This document shows, piece after piece, positions 17,632 to 26,680 of a DNA stretch of 64,000 bases. The stretch is from Flagellimonas aurea (GTDB lineage Bacteria; Bacteroidota; Bacteroidia; Flavobacteriales; Flavobacteriaceae). The notes under the pieces were generated by a model. The model did no database searches. It saw only the letters and a program-made list of their open reading frames with translations, and had not been told where the DNA came from. The translations under genes were made by a program, and so were the position numbers. Location: NCBI RefSeq assembly GCF_017313785.1, contig NZ_JAFLNL010000004.1:1-64000 (forward strand), read 5' to 3'. How positions within the stretch are numbered: the first letter of the stretch is position 1; the number at the start of each line of letters is the position of its first letter.

Positions 17632-19289
17632 TATTTAAAATCCAATAAAAAATCAAACAGATCTGTCTCAGGAGACAGGTTCAACTTTTTTCTGAGCCTG
17701 TAGCGTGCTGTTTTTGTACTCTCTGGGGAGATGCCGAGGATGTTGGAAGCCTCTTTGATGGATAAATTGAGCCTGGTGAGGGCGGCAACTTTTAAGTCAT
17801 TTGCACTTAAATCGGGGAATTGTAGCTTCAAGTTGGTGAAAAATTCAGGATGTACATTTTCAAAATGTTGCTTAAAGTCTTCCCAATCCTTTTCCTTGCC
17901 CTGGTTTATTTTTATGGTTCTTTCCATATCGGCCATAATTTTATTGACCTGATTTAATGTAGTTGCTTTTTTTGCCTCTTGTATTTTGTTCTGGAACTCA
18001 TCCAATAGCTGATTTTTTTGAACAAAGTTCATGGCATATGAAGTAAGTTCCCGGTTTTTGGTATCCAGTTCACCCTCAAGGTCCATACCTTTGAGCTGTT
18101 GGTTTTCCAGTTCTTTTTGGGCAATAATATTTTGTTGTTCCAGCAAATGTTTTTGGTTTTTTGAACGTTGCTTCGCGCTTTTGATCAGGAAGAAAGATAA
18201 TAGGGCAATGATCCAAATACCGCCGATCAATATCCATTGTATGGTTTTGCTCAATTGCTGCCTTTTGGAAAGCTGTTCCAGTTCGTTTGTTTTTTGTTCC
18301 AGTTCGTTCCTAAATTCCAAACCGGCAATTTGATGGGATTTTTTAATGGTAAAGAGAGAGTCCTTTAAATCCACATATCGGGAAAAGTAGTAAAGGGCCG
18401 AGTCGTTTTGTTGGGTCTGTCTTTTAAGCTCTGCCAAATTTTTTAAAATTGACAATTGATAATTTTTCAGGTTCATTTCATTGGCCCTGCTCAGAGCTAA
18501 CTTAAAATGCATGTCGGCCAACTCATATTCTTTTTCCATGGTAAACATTCTGCCAAATTGAAGCAGGTTGCTCACCATACCATCTTTATCGTCTATTCTT
18601 CGCCCAAGAGTCAACGATTGCCTAAGATGGTAGTTGGCCTGTTCAAGGTCGCCCTGTTCCAAATATACACGGCCCAACCGATTGTGGGCCTCTGCCATGC
18701 CATATTGAAAATTGTTTTTGGTATGAATATTAAGTGCATTGCTGATATTGGTATGGGCTTTGTCCAACCGCCCGGTTTCCATTTGTAGGGTCCCCAGCTT
18801 GGTATACGCAGTGGCAACCCTGTTATCCAAATTTAGCTGACTAAATCCATTGATTGCCTCGCGGTAATTTTTAAGTGCCAACGAATCTTCATCAATATCG
18901 GCATAAACCATGCCTATATTTAATTTTATGTTGGAGACTCCCTCAAGGTCATTTAAGCCTTCATACAGTTCCAGCCCTTCATAAAGGTCAAAGAGAGCAT
19001 CTTTTGACTCACCTAGGGTCCAATGTCCTACTCCTGACACCCTTTTGGCGAAAGCGGCACCCTTGGAATACTTTATTTCATCAGCCAATGCATAGGCTTG
19101 CTGGCCCAGCTTCACTGACTCCGCGGGGTCCCTTATCCATAAATCATACCCCTGTTGGGCTATGCTATCGATTATTTCTGTCTCGGGACTTGTTTGTTGG
19201 TGGTTTGGTTTGTCTTGGGAAAAGATACTGAAACTAAAAACAAGCCAAAACAACGATGCCCAGAAACAGTTTGTAATGCGAGGTTCCAT
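17631..19289 (-). CDS. TPR-domain membrane regulator with C-terminal LuxR-like HTH
   Basis: A 552-residue protein. A signal peptide or first membrane segment (residues 8-24) is followed by about seven tetratricopeptide-like repeats to residue 310. Next come a coiled coil, one membrane helix (about 350-372), a second coiled coil and a C-terminal helix-turn-helix with DLKVAALTRLNLSIKEAS, ISPESTKTARYRLRKKL. There is no kinase or receiver domain, so signal passes directly from periplasmic TPRs to a cytoplasmic DNA-binding domain. The tail is closely similar in kind to that of the regulator at 35313. It likely controls the operon that follows it, where phased direct repeats occur. Confidence 0.85.
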   Translation of the reverse strand: MEPRITNCFWASLFWLVFSFSIFSQDKPNHQQTSPETEIIDSIAQQGYDLWIRDPAESVKLGQQAYALADEIKYSKGAAFAKRVSGVGHWTLGESKDALFDLYEGLELYEGLNDLEGVSNIKLNIGMVYADIDEDSLALKNYREAINGFSQLNLDNRVATAYTKLGTLQMETGRLDKAHTNISNALNIHTKNNFQYGMAEAHNRLGRVYLEQGDLEQANYHLRQSLTLGRRIDDKDGMVSNLLQFGRMFTMEKEYELADMHFKLALSRANEMNLKNYQLSILKNLAELKRQTQQNDSALYYFSRYVDLKDSLFTIKKSHQIAGLEFRNELEQKTNELEQLSKRQQLSKTIQWILIGGIWIIALLSFFLIKSAKQRSKNQKHLLEQQNIIAQKELENQQLKGMDLEGELDTKNRELTSYAMNFVQKNQLLDEFQNKIQEAKKATTLNQVNKIMADMERTIKINQGKEKDWEDFKQHFENVHPEFFTNLKLQFPDLSANDLKVAALTRLNLSIKEASNILGISPESTKTARYRLRKKLNLSPETDLFDFLLDFK

Positions 19290-19455
19290 TACTGGCTGAT
19301 TTAGATATTATGGATTAAAAATTCTAAAATTAAAGAATTGTATTGAATTGAAAATCCAATTGATACCAAATGCCAATAGTTTTTTGATTTATCATTTCTA
19401 ATGAAACCAAAACCGTAAAAATGCTTGATAGATAATGTGGACATTCCACTGCTCC

Positions 19456-19662
19456 CTAATTTGAAGCTACGCCTCCGACAAATAGCAAAATAAAGGCAAT
19501 GACTCCCAATATGATCAAAATGGAAATAATCATTACCCAAGGAAACCTGTTTCTTTGGCTGTTTGTAGTTCTGTTTCTAAAATTGGCACCTTTTCTACCT
19601 GTGGTTGGCATAGGGGCACTATCCTTTGCTTTCCAGTTTGTTTTTTTTCCTTTTTTTTCCAT
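19456..19662 (-). CDS. Small basic single-pass membrane protein
   Basis: A 68-residue protein with a Lys/Arg-rich N-terminal 43 residues and one strong membrane helix (WVMIISILIILGVIAFILLF, about 43-62). The charge pattern favours a cytoplasmic N-terminus. It stands alone, about 166 bp upstream of the TPR regulator on the same strand. A competing antisense frame is not protein-like. The function is unknown. Confidence 0.55.
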   Translation of the reverse strand: MEKKGKKTNWKAKDSAPMPTTGRKGANFRNRTTNSQRNRFPWVMIISILIILGVIAFILLFVGGVASN

Positions 19663-19855
19663 GTTCCTCTTTTTTAAATGAATATGCTGCCAGTGTTACT
19701 TTTTGATTTATAGTATTTTAAATCGATGGCAATCCTTATCGTTTCTTAAAAATTAGGAGTGATCAATAGAAAACTTTGCCCTAATTAAAACGAAAATTGT
19801 CCCTATCATAGCTAATCGGCTTGGCTATAAAAGGTTCACTGCAAAAGGAAAGGGG

Positions 19856-20338
19856 CTAGGATGGTATTAGCTTAACGATTAAAATAACCGCAAATAGGAA
19901 CAACACCAGATAAATTATCCAAAAATGTTGAAGTTTTGTTGGGTTTTTGCCGAATAGGAACTTAGTGATCGTTAGTAGGGCAGAACGGTGATTTGAAACG
20001 AATCGATAAACAAAATCACTGAAACCCCTGAACAAGGAGTTGTTTTTGTACCAAGAAATAAGAAAGCTCCATGTTGAGGTTTTTTCAAAGATTTTATAAG
20101 CTGCACCGGCACCGCTATAAATTTCACCATTTGTATCTATGAGACGTACGGCCTTTTTGAAAGCATTTTTTGGAATCTCTTCGATGGCTTGATGAATTTG
20201 TTGGTAAGGGCTATACAGGACCGATTTTTCTGTTAATTGCTCAAGCCAAGTCACCCAATATTTGCAAAAACCACATTGTCCATCCCATATCAACAAAGGT
20301 GCAGTTGGCCTGTATTTGGTATGAGAGGGAAGTTGCAT
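19856..20338 (-). CDS. DCC-family (DUF393) thiol-disulfide oxidoreductase-like protein
   Basis: A 160-residue protein with the family signature DGQCGFCK (Cys22 and Cys25 approximately) near the N-terminus and a hydrophobic C-terminal helix (about 140-157). The DCC family has a thioredoxin-like fold and is predicted to be redox active. Many flavobacterial members end in such a membrane helix. It lies 150 bp after the GlxA-type regulator on the same strand. No specific substrate is known. Confidence 0.85.
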   Translation of the reverse strand: MQLPSHTKYRPTAPLLIWDGQCGFCKYWVTWLEQLTEKSVLYSPYQQIHQAIEEIPKNAFKKAVRLIDTNGEIYSGAGAAYKIFEKTSTWSFLISWYKNNSLFRGFSDFVYRFVSNHRSALLTITKFLFGKNPTKLQHFWIIYLVLFLFAVILIVKLIPS

Positions 20339-20488
20339 ATCAAAGTGTTCTCTATTCTTTACAAAAGTGGATTTGAATAAAAGGTATCGAAAAAATAGGG
20401 TATACTGGAAGATATTTTCAATAGGGTCAATATTTTAGTGTTTATGAGCAAGATTCAATCGTTGCCCTGATGGAGTTTGATAACTACT

Positions 20489-21463
20489 TCATTTGACTCT
20501 ACTGTACTTGTTCAAGTATTCCAAAGGAGTGACCCTTGTATGTTTCTTAAAAACATCCCTAAAGGCCTTTGGATCATTGTACCCCACATCATACATAACT
20601 TCATTGACGGTTTTTCTTCCTTTTTCCAGCTCCTTTTTTGCGGCCTCTACCTTAACCCGTTGCAAGTATTCGATAACCGTGTTCGAAGTAGCTTTTTTGA
20701 ACCGTCTCTCAAAAGTCCGTCGACTCACAGCAACTTTTTCGGAAAGTTCGTCCACTGTAATCTTATCCAAGTAGTTATTTTCTATGAACTCTTGTGCCTT
20801 CAAAACCTCTTTGTCGTTGTGGGATTTTTGTCCTTTAAAAATAATGAAGGGCGATTGGCTGGCACGGCTGATATCAATCTCAAAAATTTTTGATGATAAG
20901 ACGGCCATTTCTCGGCCTGCAAATTTTTCGACCAAATAAAGGTTCAGGTTTAAAGATGAATAGGCGCCTCCACTGGTATACAATCCATTTGAATCGGTAA
21001 TAATCTTGTCATCGATCAGGTTAACTTCTGGATACATGGCCCTAAACTCACTTGCAGCCAGCCAATGGGTGGCACAATCCCGTCCATCCAACAAACCTGT
21101 GCCGGCCAGTATAAACGCACCAATGCACAAGCTCGCCACCTCGGCACCATTGCCATATTGTTGTTTGATCCAAGGAATAAATGCTCCGTTTTTGGCAACC
21201 ACTTCCTTGTAATCGCCATGAATGGCAGGGATTATGATCAAATCCGTTTTGTCTACCTCATCAATTGTGGTATCGGGTATAATGCTGAACATTCCATTGC
21301 TCAACCTTGCTTTATTATGGGTGCCCACAAGGTGTGTTGAGAACAATGGAGCTTTACCAGCTTTTTTCAAGGCATCATTGGTCATATTGAACATTTTAAA
21401 GGTAGCCTCTAAATTGCTCAGGCTGGAATCGCCTTCGGGAACAAGTATCGAGATATGTTTCAT
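20489..21463 (-). CDS. GlxA-type AraC-family regulator with DJ-1/PfpI-like N-terminal domain
   Basis: A 324-residue protein from the ATG at 21463, which gives MKHISILVPEG, the usual first strand of the DJ-1/PfpI fold; an in-frame ATG at 21496 adds 11 residues. The sensor domain includes ASLCIGAFILAGTGLLDGR. The C-terminal 100 residues hold two AraC HTHs (VDELSEKVAVSRRTFERRFK and VNEVMYDVGYNDPKAFRDVFKKHTR). It is divergent from the DinB/VOC/SRPBCC operon and may control it. The ligand is unknown. Confidence 0.9.
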   Translation of the reverse strand: MKHISILVPEGDSSLSNLEATFKMFNMTNDALKKAGKAPLFSTHLVGTHNKARLSNGMFSIIPDTTIDEVDKTDLIIIPAIHGDYKEVVAKNGAFIPWIKQQYGNGAEVASLCIGAFILAGTGLLDGRDCATHWLAASEFRAMYPEVNLIDDKIITDSNGLYTSGGAYSSLNLNLYLVEKFAGREMAVLSSKIFEIDISRASQSPFIIFKGQKSHNDKEVLKAQEFIENNYLDKITVDELSEKVAVSRRTFERRFKKATSNTVIEYLQRVKVEAAKKELEKGRKTVNEVMYDVGYNDPKAFRDVFKKHTRVTPLEYLNKYSRVK

Positions 21464-21720
21464 GTTATGAAAATCAATGGATTGTGGTTGACTCAAAGGT
21501 AGATCAACATCTTGTCGTAATCAACCCGTGATATTGACGTAAATGTACCTCTAAAGTACGGATTGGTACCTGTATCTTTGGTAACCTGTTGAATATTAGA
21601 TAAGAATAAAGGATTGAAAGGTTGTGTTAAAGACTCGCCCATTTAAAACTGGAGAAAATTTTCAGCTCACTTTGGTCTTAAGCAAACCTTATATATCTCA
21701 ACATATTAAACATAGAGAAA

Positions 21721-22224
21721 ATGGATGATAGAGTTTTAAAAGAATATGATACAACAACATCAAAACTTGTAGGATTGCTTTCCTCATTGTCCAATGAGCA
21801 ACTCAATTCAAGACCTGCAAATGGAAGCTGGACAGCGGGACAAATCGGTGATCATTTGGATAGATCTTATAATGTATCCAATATTTTGATGGGAACCACG
21901 GAGGTGACCAAGCGTGCCCCTAATCAAAAAATGGAGGAAATACGTGAACTTTTTTTAAATTTTGATATAAAAATGGACTCACCCAAAGCTGTGGAACCAA
22001 CTGATAGACCGATTGACAAGAAAAACCTCCTGACCAGTTTGAAGAAGAAAATTGAATGGGTGAACCAAAACTGCAAGGATATGGACCTCTCAAAAACATG
22101 TTTGGATTTTGAAATCCCTGAATACGGTCCGTTCACCCGCTTGGAATGGATAGGCTTCAATACCGTACATACACAGCGCCATATCCATCAACTGAAACAA
22201 ACCATTAAATACATTAAAGCATGA
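21721..22224 (+). CDS. DinB-superfamily protein
   Basis: A 167-residue four-helix-bundle protein of the DinB/YfiT superfamily. The pattern is SWTAGQIGDHLDRS in helix 2 and HTQRHIHQLKQT in the last helix, supplying the His metal ligands. Family members are metal-dependent thiol transferases or of unknown use. Its stop overlaps the next start (ATGA at 22221), so it opens a five-gene operon: VOC, SRPBCC, VOC and a small protein. Confidence 0.87.
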   Translation: MDDRVLKEYDTTTSKLVGLLSSLSNEQLNSRPANGSWTAGQIGDHLDRSYNVSNILMGTTEVTKRAPNQKMEEIRELFLNFDIKMDSPKAVEPTDRPIDKKNLLTSLKKKIEWVNQNCKDMDLSKTCLDFEIPEYGPFTRLEWIGFNTVHTQRHIHQLKQTIKYIKA

Positions 22225-22637
22225 TACCTAAAAAAATCTGGGCAAACCTTGGCGTGGAAAATGTGGAACGGACACAGGAATTTTATCTGGCATTGGGAAT
22301 TAAGCAAAATGGAATGCCTACAAATGATTTGGTGAGCTTTCTATTTGGAGAGGATGAGTTTGTGATTCACTTTTTTGAAAAAGAAAAACTAAAGACAAGT
22401 CTTGAGGGAGAAGTGGTCGACTTGGATCAGGGCAATGAAATTATGTTCACCCTCTCCGCCGAGAGCAAGCAAGAAATCCATGATTGGTTGGATACCGTGA
22501 AAAAGTTAGGGGGGAGTATTAGATATGATCCTAGAAAAGACAGCAAAAAGTTTTATGACGAAAATGGTTTTTACGTTGGAGTTTTTGCCGATTTGGATGG
22601 GCATTTGTTCAATTTGTTTTGTAATTTGAACGGTTAA
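22221..22637 (+). CDS. VOC-family (glyoxalase/bleomycin-resistance fold) protein
   Basis: A 138-residue protein beginning MIPKKIWANLGVENVERTQEFY, with paired beta-alpha-beta-beta-beta modules and a C-terminal DLDGHLFNLF typical of the VOC superfamily. It overlaps the DinB stop by 4 bases. The family includes glyoxalases, dioxygenases and resistance proteins; the specific activity cannot be assigned. Confidence 0.87.
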   Translation: MIPKKIWANLGVENVERTQEFYLALGIKQNGMPTNDLVSFLFGEDEFVIHFFEKEKLKTSLEGEVVDLDQGNEIMFTLSAESKQEIHDWLDTVKKLGGSIRYDPRKDSKKFYDENGFYVGVFADLDGHLFNLFCNLNG

Positions 22638-22659
22638 CCTATTAAAATTCAAACAAATA

Positions 22660-23103
22660 ATGATACTTCAGAAATTTAAAATAACCATTAATGCTACACC
22701 CGAAAAAGTATGGCAAATACTTTGGAACGATATCACCTATCGAAAATGGACAACTGTTTTTGCGGAAGGATCTTTCGCCGAAACCGATTGGCAGGAAGGT
22801 AGCAAGGTTCTTTTTCTCGGTCCCGAAGGAAGAGGTATGGTAAGTAGGATCAAACGGAACATACCCAATGAGCGAATGACCATAGAACATTTGGGAGTTG
22901 TTGAGGGAGGTATTGAAAACTTTGAAAGTAAGGAGGCCAATCAATGGGCAGGAGCAACAGAAGATTATACGCTAGAGTCGGTCTATGAAGGAACCCTATT
23001 GCGGGTAGAAATGGAGACAATCGAGGATTACAAGAGCTTTTTCGAGGAAACTTGGCCAAAAGCACTGGAGAAAGTAAAGGAACTAGCAGAAAAGTCATTA
23101 TAA
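22660..23103 (+). CDS. SRPBCC (AHSA1/START-like) domain protein
   Basis: A 147-residue protein with the family opening FKITINATPEKVWQILW and a long C-terminal helix (ETWPKALEKVKELAEKS). The fold forms a deep hydrophobic ligand cavity. Such proteins are regularly found beside VOC and DinB genes in Bacteroidota, as here. Ligand and role are unknown. Confidence 0.87.
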   Translation: MILQKFKITINATPEKVWQILWNDITYRKWTTVFAEGSFAETDWQEGSKVLFLGPEGRGMVSRIKRNIPNERMTIEHLGVVEGGIENFESKEANQWAGATEDYTLESVYEGTLLRVEMETIEDYKSFFEETWPKALEKVKELAEKSL

Positions 23104-23138
23104 ACACATATATCACATTAATTCAAAAACCTAACACA

Positions 23139-23561
23139 ATGAAAGTAAGCCCTTATTTAAATTTTAATGGAAATGCCGAAGAAGCCTTTAATTTTTATAA
23201 GTCAGTATTTGGTGGAGATTTTACAGCATTCATGAAAATGAGCGATGCACCGGACAGCGATAAAATACCAGCAGAAGAAAAGGACCGCATCATGCATATC
23301 TCGCTTCCCATTTCTGAGGACATCACATTAATGGCGTCGGATATTTTACCTTCTATGGGCCATTCCCTGAACAATGGTAACAATGTTTACCTATCGTTGC
23401 ATCCCAACAGTAAAGAAGAAGCAGACCGTTTGTTCAATGGACTTTCCCAAAATGGTGACATAGAAATGCCCATGGCCGATCAATTTTGGGGAGATTATTT
23501 CGGAAGTTTTGTAGATCAGTTTGGTGTTCATTGGATGATCAACTATAACCCTGAATTTTAG
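23139..23561 (+). CDS. PhnB-like VOC-family protein
   Basis: A 140-residue protein starting at the ATG at 23139 (MKVSPYLNFNGNAEEAFNFY), the canonical PhnB-type N-terminus; longer in-frame starts run into the SRPBCC gene. It ends DQFGVHWMINYN, typical of the family. The name PhnB is historical, and members are 3-demethylubiquinone-methyltransferase-like VOC proteins without proven activity. It is the fourth gene of the operon. Confidence 0.88.
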   Translation: MKVSPYLNFNGNAEEAFNFYKSVFGGDFTAFMKMSDAPDSDKIPAEEKDRIMHISLPISEDITLMASDILPSMGHSLNNGNNVYLSLHPNSKEEADRLFNGLSQNGDIEMPMADQFWGDYFGSFVDQFGVHWMINYNPEF

Positions 23562-23590
23562 TAATCTTTCAAAAATTTACAGAAACCGCT

Positions 23591-23836
23591 ATGCACAACA
23601 GTTATATTGAGCAATCTATAAAAATAGTGGAAGTGTTTTCTACCTCTGTGTCATCAATTGAACAAGCTGAATTCCTTTTGGATAAACTCCAAGAGGAATT
23701 CCCATGCTATGAAATCAATTTTGATCTGGAAGATTGTGATAATATTCTTCGTGTAGAGAGTGTTGGTACCAACATAGATTCCGAAATGGTTATCTTGATT
23801 ATGGAAAAGCATGGGGCAAAAATCCAAATATTATGA
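23591..23836 (+). CDS. Small conserved protein, paralog of the one at 32677
   Basis: An 81-residue acidic protein. Its core NFDLEDCDNILRVES is nearly identical to the core of the 71-72-residue protein at 32677-32895. The predicted beta-alpha-beta pattern suggests a ferredoxin-like fold related to HMA domains but without a CxxC. It closes the DinB/VOC/SRPBCC/VOC operon, 29 bp after the PhnB-like gene. The function is unknown; the repeated link with DinB genes hints at a shared pathway. Confidence 0.75.
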   Translation: MHNSYIEQSIKIVEVFSTSVSSIEQAEFLLDKLQEEFPCYEINFDLEDCDNILRVESVGTNIDSEMVILIMEKHGAKIQIL

Positions 23837-23952
23837 TTATTTAGTGGTCGCAATGGGTTGACCATACAAAGAAGGTGTACCCAGAGACAAAAGGAAAATA
23901 ATATTGCATACATTTACACCTAAATAAGTTCTTTACTTAATTTCTTTATCAA

Positions 23953-24146
23953 AACGATAGGGGTTCTCGACAAGTCATTGTCGGGATTAAAAGGGAATCG
24001 TGTGTAAATCACGAGCTGACGCGCAACTGTAAGTCCGATTCCAATTTGGGATAGCATGTTTTTGCCAATTATGCCATTGTCCACCATATATAGTGGATGA
24101 GAAGGCGGCAGAAATCGAACAAGCCAGGATACCTGCCTATATCGTT
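23953..24146 (+). ncRNA. Cobalamin (B12) riboswitch
   Basis: The conserved elements occur in order: AAAGGGAAT (about 23990), the AATCACGAGCTGACGCGCAA core (24007-24026), CTGTAAGTCCGA, GAAGGCGGCAGAAA and the B12 box AAGCCAGGATACCTGCC (24121-24137). The closing helix pairs AACGAT (23953-23958) with ATCGTT (24140-24145). It lies upstream of cobalamin-independent methionine synthase. Adenosyl- or methylcobalamin should switch metE off when the B12-dependent enzyme can work. Confidence 0.95.
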
Positions 24147-24274
24147 CCTACTTTGTAGGATTTTGACGGTGCCTTCGCGTAAAGGGCAGGTCGAACGTTT
24201 GAAATTTACCCAAAACCTTGGGCAAATTCCACTCCAGTTCTTCTTGTTCAAGGCATTGCGAAGTTGAGCTAAGG

Positions 24275-24308
24275 AGCTTTTATCTAATTATTCAATTTTA
24301 TAAAAGCT
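24275..24308 (+). promoter_or_regulatory. Leader hairpin just before metE, possible expression platform
   Basis: Perfect 9-bp arms AGCTTTTAT (24275-24283) and ATAAAAGCT (24300-24308) enclose a 16-base loop, ending 6 bases before the metE ATG. The hairpin could block ribosome access. Control by the upstream B12 aptamer at translation rather than by termination would fit, since no T-run follows. This is inference. Confidence 0.4.
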
Positions 24309-24314
24309 TTAGCA

Positions 24315-26633
24315 ATGAAAACAAGCAATTTGGGATACCCTAGAATAGGGGCCCACCGCGAGCTGAAAAGAGCTTGCGAAAAGTATTGGTCGAACAAAAT
24401 TTCTTTGGAAGACCTTATCGAAGCTGGTAAAAGTATCCGTGCGGAAAACTGGAAACTGCAACAAGAGAAAGAAATCGACCTGATTCCATCCAACGATTTT
24501 TCCTTCTACGATCAAGTTTTGGACACCACCTTAATGGTCGGAGCCATTCCAGAGCGCTACAAAAAAGCCAGAAAGTCAAACAAAAACCTTTTGGATCTCT
24601 ATTTTGCAATGGCCAGAGGTTTACAAAAAGATGGAGTGGACGTCATCGCCATGGAAATGACCAAATGGTTCGATACCAATTACCATTACATTGTCCCAGA
24701 ATTTACAAAAGACCAAGAATTTGAATTGGTTTCCCAAAAAATCGTGGAAGAGTTTCAGGAAGCCAAAGATCTGGGCATTCAGACAAAACCTGTGCTTCTG
24801 GGCCCAGTGACCTATTTATTGTTGGGCAAGGAAAAAGAGGAAGGCTTCCACCGTCTTGATCTTTTACCGAAATTACTTCCCGTCTATCATTCTATTTTGA
24901 AAATGCTTGCAGATGCAGGAGCAACGTGGATTCAATTTGATGAACCCATACTCTCTACAGATTTTTCTGAAAAAGAAAAAGAAGCAATCGGTAAAGTCTA
25001 TAATGGAATTACAGAAGCATTTCCCAACCTAAAAATCCTATTGGCCAGTTATTTTGGCGATTATGGCGATAACCTCGATACCGTCCTAAACCTACCTGTT
25101 TGTGCCCTGCATTTGGATTTAAAAAGTGGAGCGGATGATTTGGATAAAGTTTTGGAAGCGGGAAGGCTAAATCAAATTACATCTTTGTCATTGGGTGTTA
25201 TTGACGGTAGAAATATCTGGAAAAATGATTTTGAATCCTCACTACGGTTTATTCAGAAAGCCAAAGAAAAATTAGGGGAAGAACGTATCATTATTTCACC
25301 GTCCTGTTCATTGCTCCATGTTCCCAATGATTTAGATCTGGAGCAAAATGAAAAGGTTCTCTCAACCGAGGTAAAGGACTGGGTGGCATTTGCCAAACAG
25401 AAATTGGAAGAACTCCAAAGTTTGAAAATACTGGCAAATACAGACTATAAATCCCAACAGCTCTTTTTGGACAATGCCGCTTCAATGGAAAAAAGGCGTA
25501 GTTCCAAACTGATCCATAAAACCAAGGTAAAACAACGGCTCGAACATTTGGAAGCCAAGGATTACCGTAGAGAGTCCTCATTCGATAAAAGAAAAATCCT
25601 TCAGGACGAACATTTAAAATTGCCACTTTTTCCTACCACAACTATTGGTTCCTTTCCACAAACGAAAGAAGTTAGGCAAAAGAGGTCACAGTTTAAAAAA
25701 GGAGAGCTTACAGAGCAGGGGTATGTGAACTTTTTAATGGAACAAACGTTCGAGACCATTCGTTTACAAGAAAATATAGGTCTAGATGTTCCCGTTCACG
25801 GCGAATTTGAACGGAATGATATGGTAGAGTACTTCGGAGAACAGTTGGAAGGCTTTACGTTTACCCAAAACGGTTGGGTGCAGAGTTACGGTTCGCGCTG
25901 TGTAAAGCCACCTATTATTTACGGGGATGTTTCAAGACCTGTTCCCATGACTGTTTTCTGGACATCTTTTGCACAATCATTGACCAATAGACCTGTAAAG
26001 GGAATGTTAACTGGACCGGTAACCATCTTGCAATGGTCCTTTGTCCGGGATGACCAGGCACGCTCCGTGACCTGCGAACAAATTGCATTGGCCATTTTGG
26101 ACGAAGTATTGGATTTGGAAAAGGAAGGCATCAGCATAATCCAAGTAGACGAACCAGCAATTCGCGAAGGCCTGCCCTTGCGTAAAAAGGACTGGGAAAA
26201 GTATTTGGACTGGGCGATAGGAGCTTTTAAACTGTCCACGAGCGGTGTGAAGGATTCTACACAGATTCATACCCACATGTGCTATTCCGAGTTCAACGAC
26301 ATTATTCAGAGCATTGCGGATATGGATGCCGATGTAATCACTATAGAATGCTCCCGTTCCCAAATGGAATTGTTGGATGCCTTTTCCGAGTTTGATTATC
26401 CCAACGATATTGGTCCAGGGGTGTACGACATCCATTCCCCAAGGGTTCCGTCCGAGGAGGAGATCATCAAATTATTGCAAAAAGCAGAAAATGTACTGCC
26501 TGCATCCAAATTGTGGGTAAATCCCGATTGTGGCCTAAAAACCAGAGGTTGGGAGGAAACCATCAGTGCGCTAAAGATAATGGTGTCCGCAGCCCAGCAG
26601 ATGAGAGAAACTGTTGGTCAACCATCAAATTAA
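24315..26633 (+). CDS. metE: Cobalamin-independent methionine synthase
   Basis: A 772-residue two-barrel enzyme of normal MetE length that methylates homocysteine from methyl-tetrahydrofolate polyglutamate. The N-terminal folate segment starts TSNLGYPRIGAHRELK. The catalytic C-terminal barrel contains TTIGSFPQT, and zinc ligands His654, Cys656 (HTHMC), Glu678 (IECS) and Cys739 (NPDCGLKTRGW), each offset by 13 from E. coli MetE. A B12 riboswitch lies 170 bp upstream and a hairpin terminator 8 bp downstream. Confidence 0.97.
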   Translation: MKTSNLGYPRIGAHRELKRACEKYWSNKISLEDLIEAGKSIRAENWKLQQEKEIDLIPSNDFSFYDQVLDTTLMVGAIPERYKKARKSNKNLLDLYFAMARGLQKDGVDVIAMEMTKWFDTNYHYIVPEFTKDQEFELVSQKIVEEFQEAKDLGIQTKPVLLGPVTYLLLGKEKEEGFHRLDLLPKLLPVYHSILKMLADAGATWIQFDEPILSTDFSEKEKEAIGKVYNGITEAFPNLKILLASYFGDYGDNLDTVLNLPVCALHLDLKSGADDLDKVLEAGRLNQITSLSLGVIDGRNIWKNDFESSLRFIQKAKEKLGEERIIISPSCSLLHVPNDLDLEQNEKVLSTEVKDWVAFAKQKLEELQSLKILANTDYKSQQLFLDNAASMEKRRSSKLIHKTKVKQRLEHLEAKDYRRESSFDKRKILQDEHLKLPLFPTTTIGSFPQTKEVRQKRSQFKKGELTEQGYVNFLMEQTFETIRLQENIGLDVPVHGEFERNDMVEYFGEQLEGFTFTQNGWVQSYGSRCVKPPIIYGDVSRPVPMTVFWTSFAQSLTNRPVKGMLTGPVTILQWSFVRDDQARSVTCEQIALAILDEVLDLEKEGISIIQVDEPAIREGLPLRKKDWEKYLDWAIGAFKLSTSGVKDSTQIHTHMCYSEFNDIIQSIADMDADVITIECSRSQMELLDAFSEFDYPNDIGPGVYDIHSPRVPSEEEIIKLLQKAENVLPASKLWVNPDCGLKTRGWEETISALKIMVSAAQQMRETVGQPSN

Positions 26634-26641
26634 AACAAATC

Positions 26642-26665
26642 GGGGCCAATATGCGTATTGGCCCC
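26642..26665 (+). terminator. Hairpin terminator after metE
   Basis: Perfect 10-bp GC-rich arms (26642-26651 and 26656-26665) with a 4-base TGCG loop lie 8 bp past the metE stop. The downstream tail is TTAAAC rather than a T-run, so efficiency is uncertain. An ATG inside the left arm (26651) is therefore not the start of the next gene. Confidence 0.6.
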
Positions 26666-26680
26666 TTAAACAAAAAGAAT

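Noticed and set aside
19301..19540. 79-codon minus-strand ORF overlapping the small membrane protein
   Set aside because: No domain or signal; it overlaps the better-supported 68-residue membrane protein in another frame.
24252..24274. Shine-Dalgarno AAGGAG at 24271 as the metE ribosome site
   Set aside because: It is 39 bases from the ATG and partly inside a hairpin; Bacteroidota seldom rely on this signal.
26513..26680. PAS protein start inside metE
   Set aside because: It would overlap metE and cross the metE terminator; the ATG at 26681 gives a normal gene.
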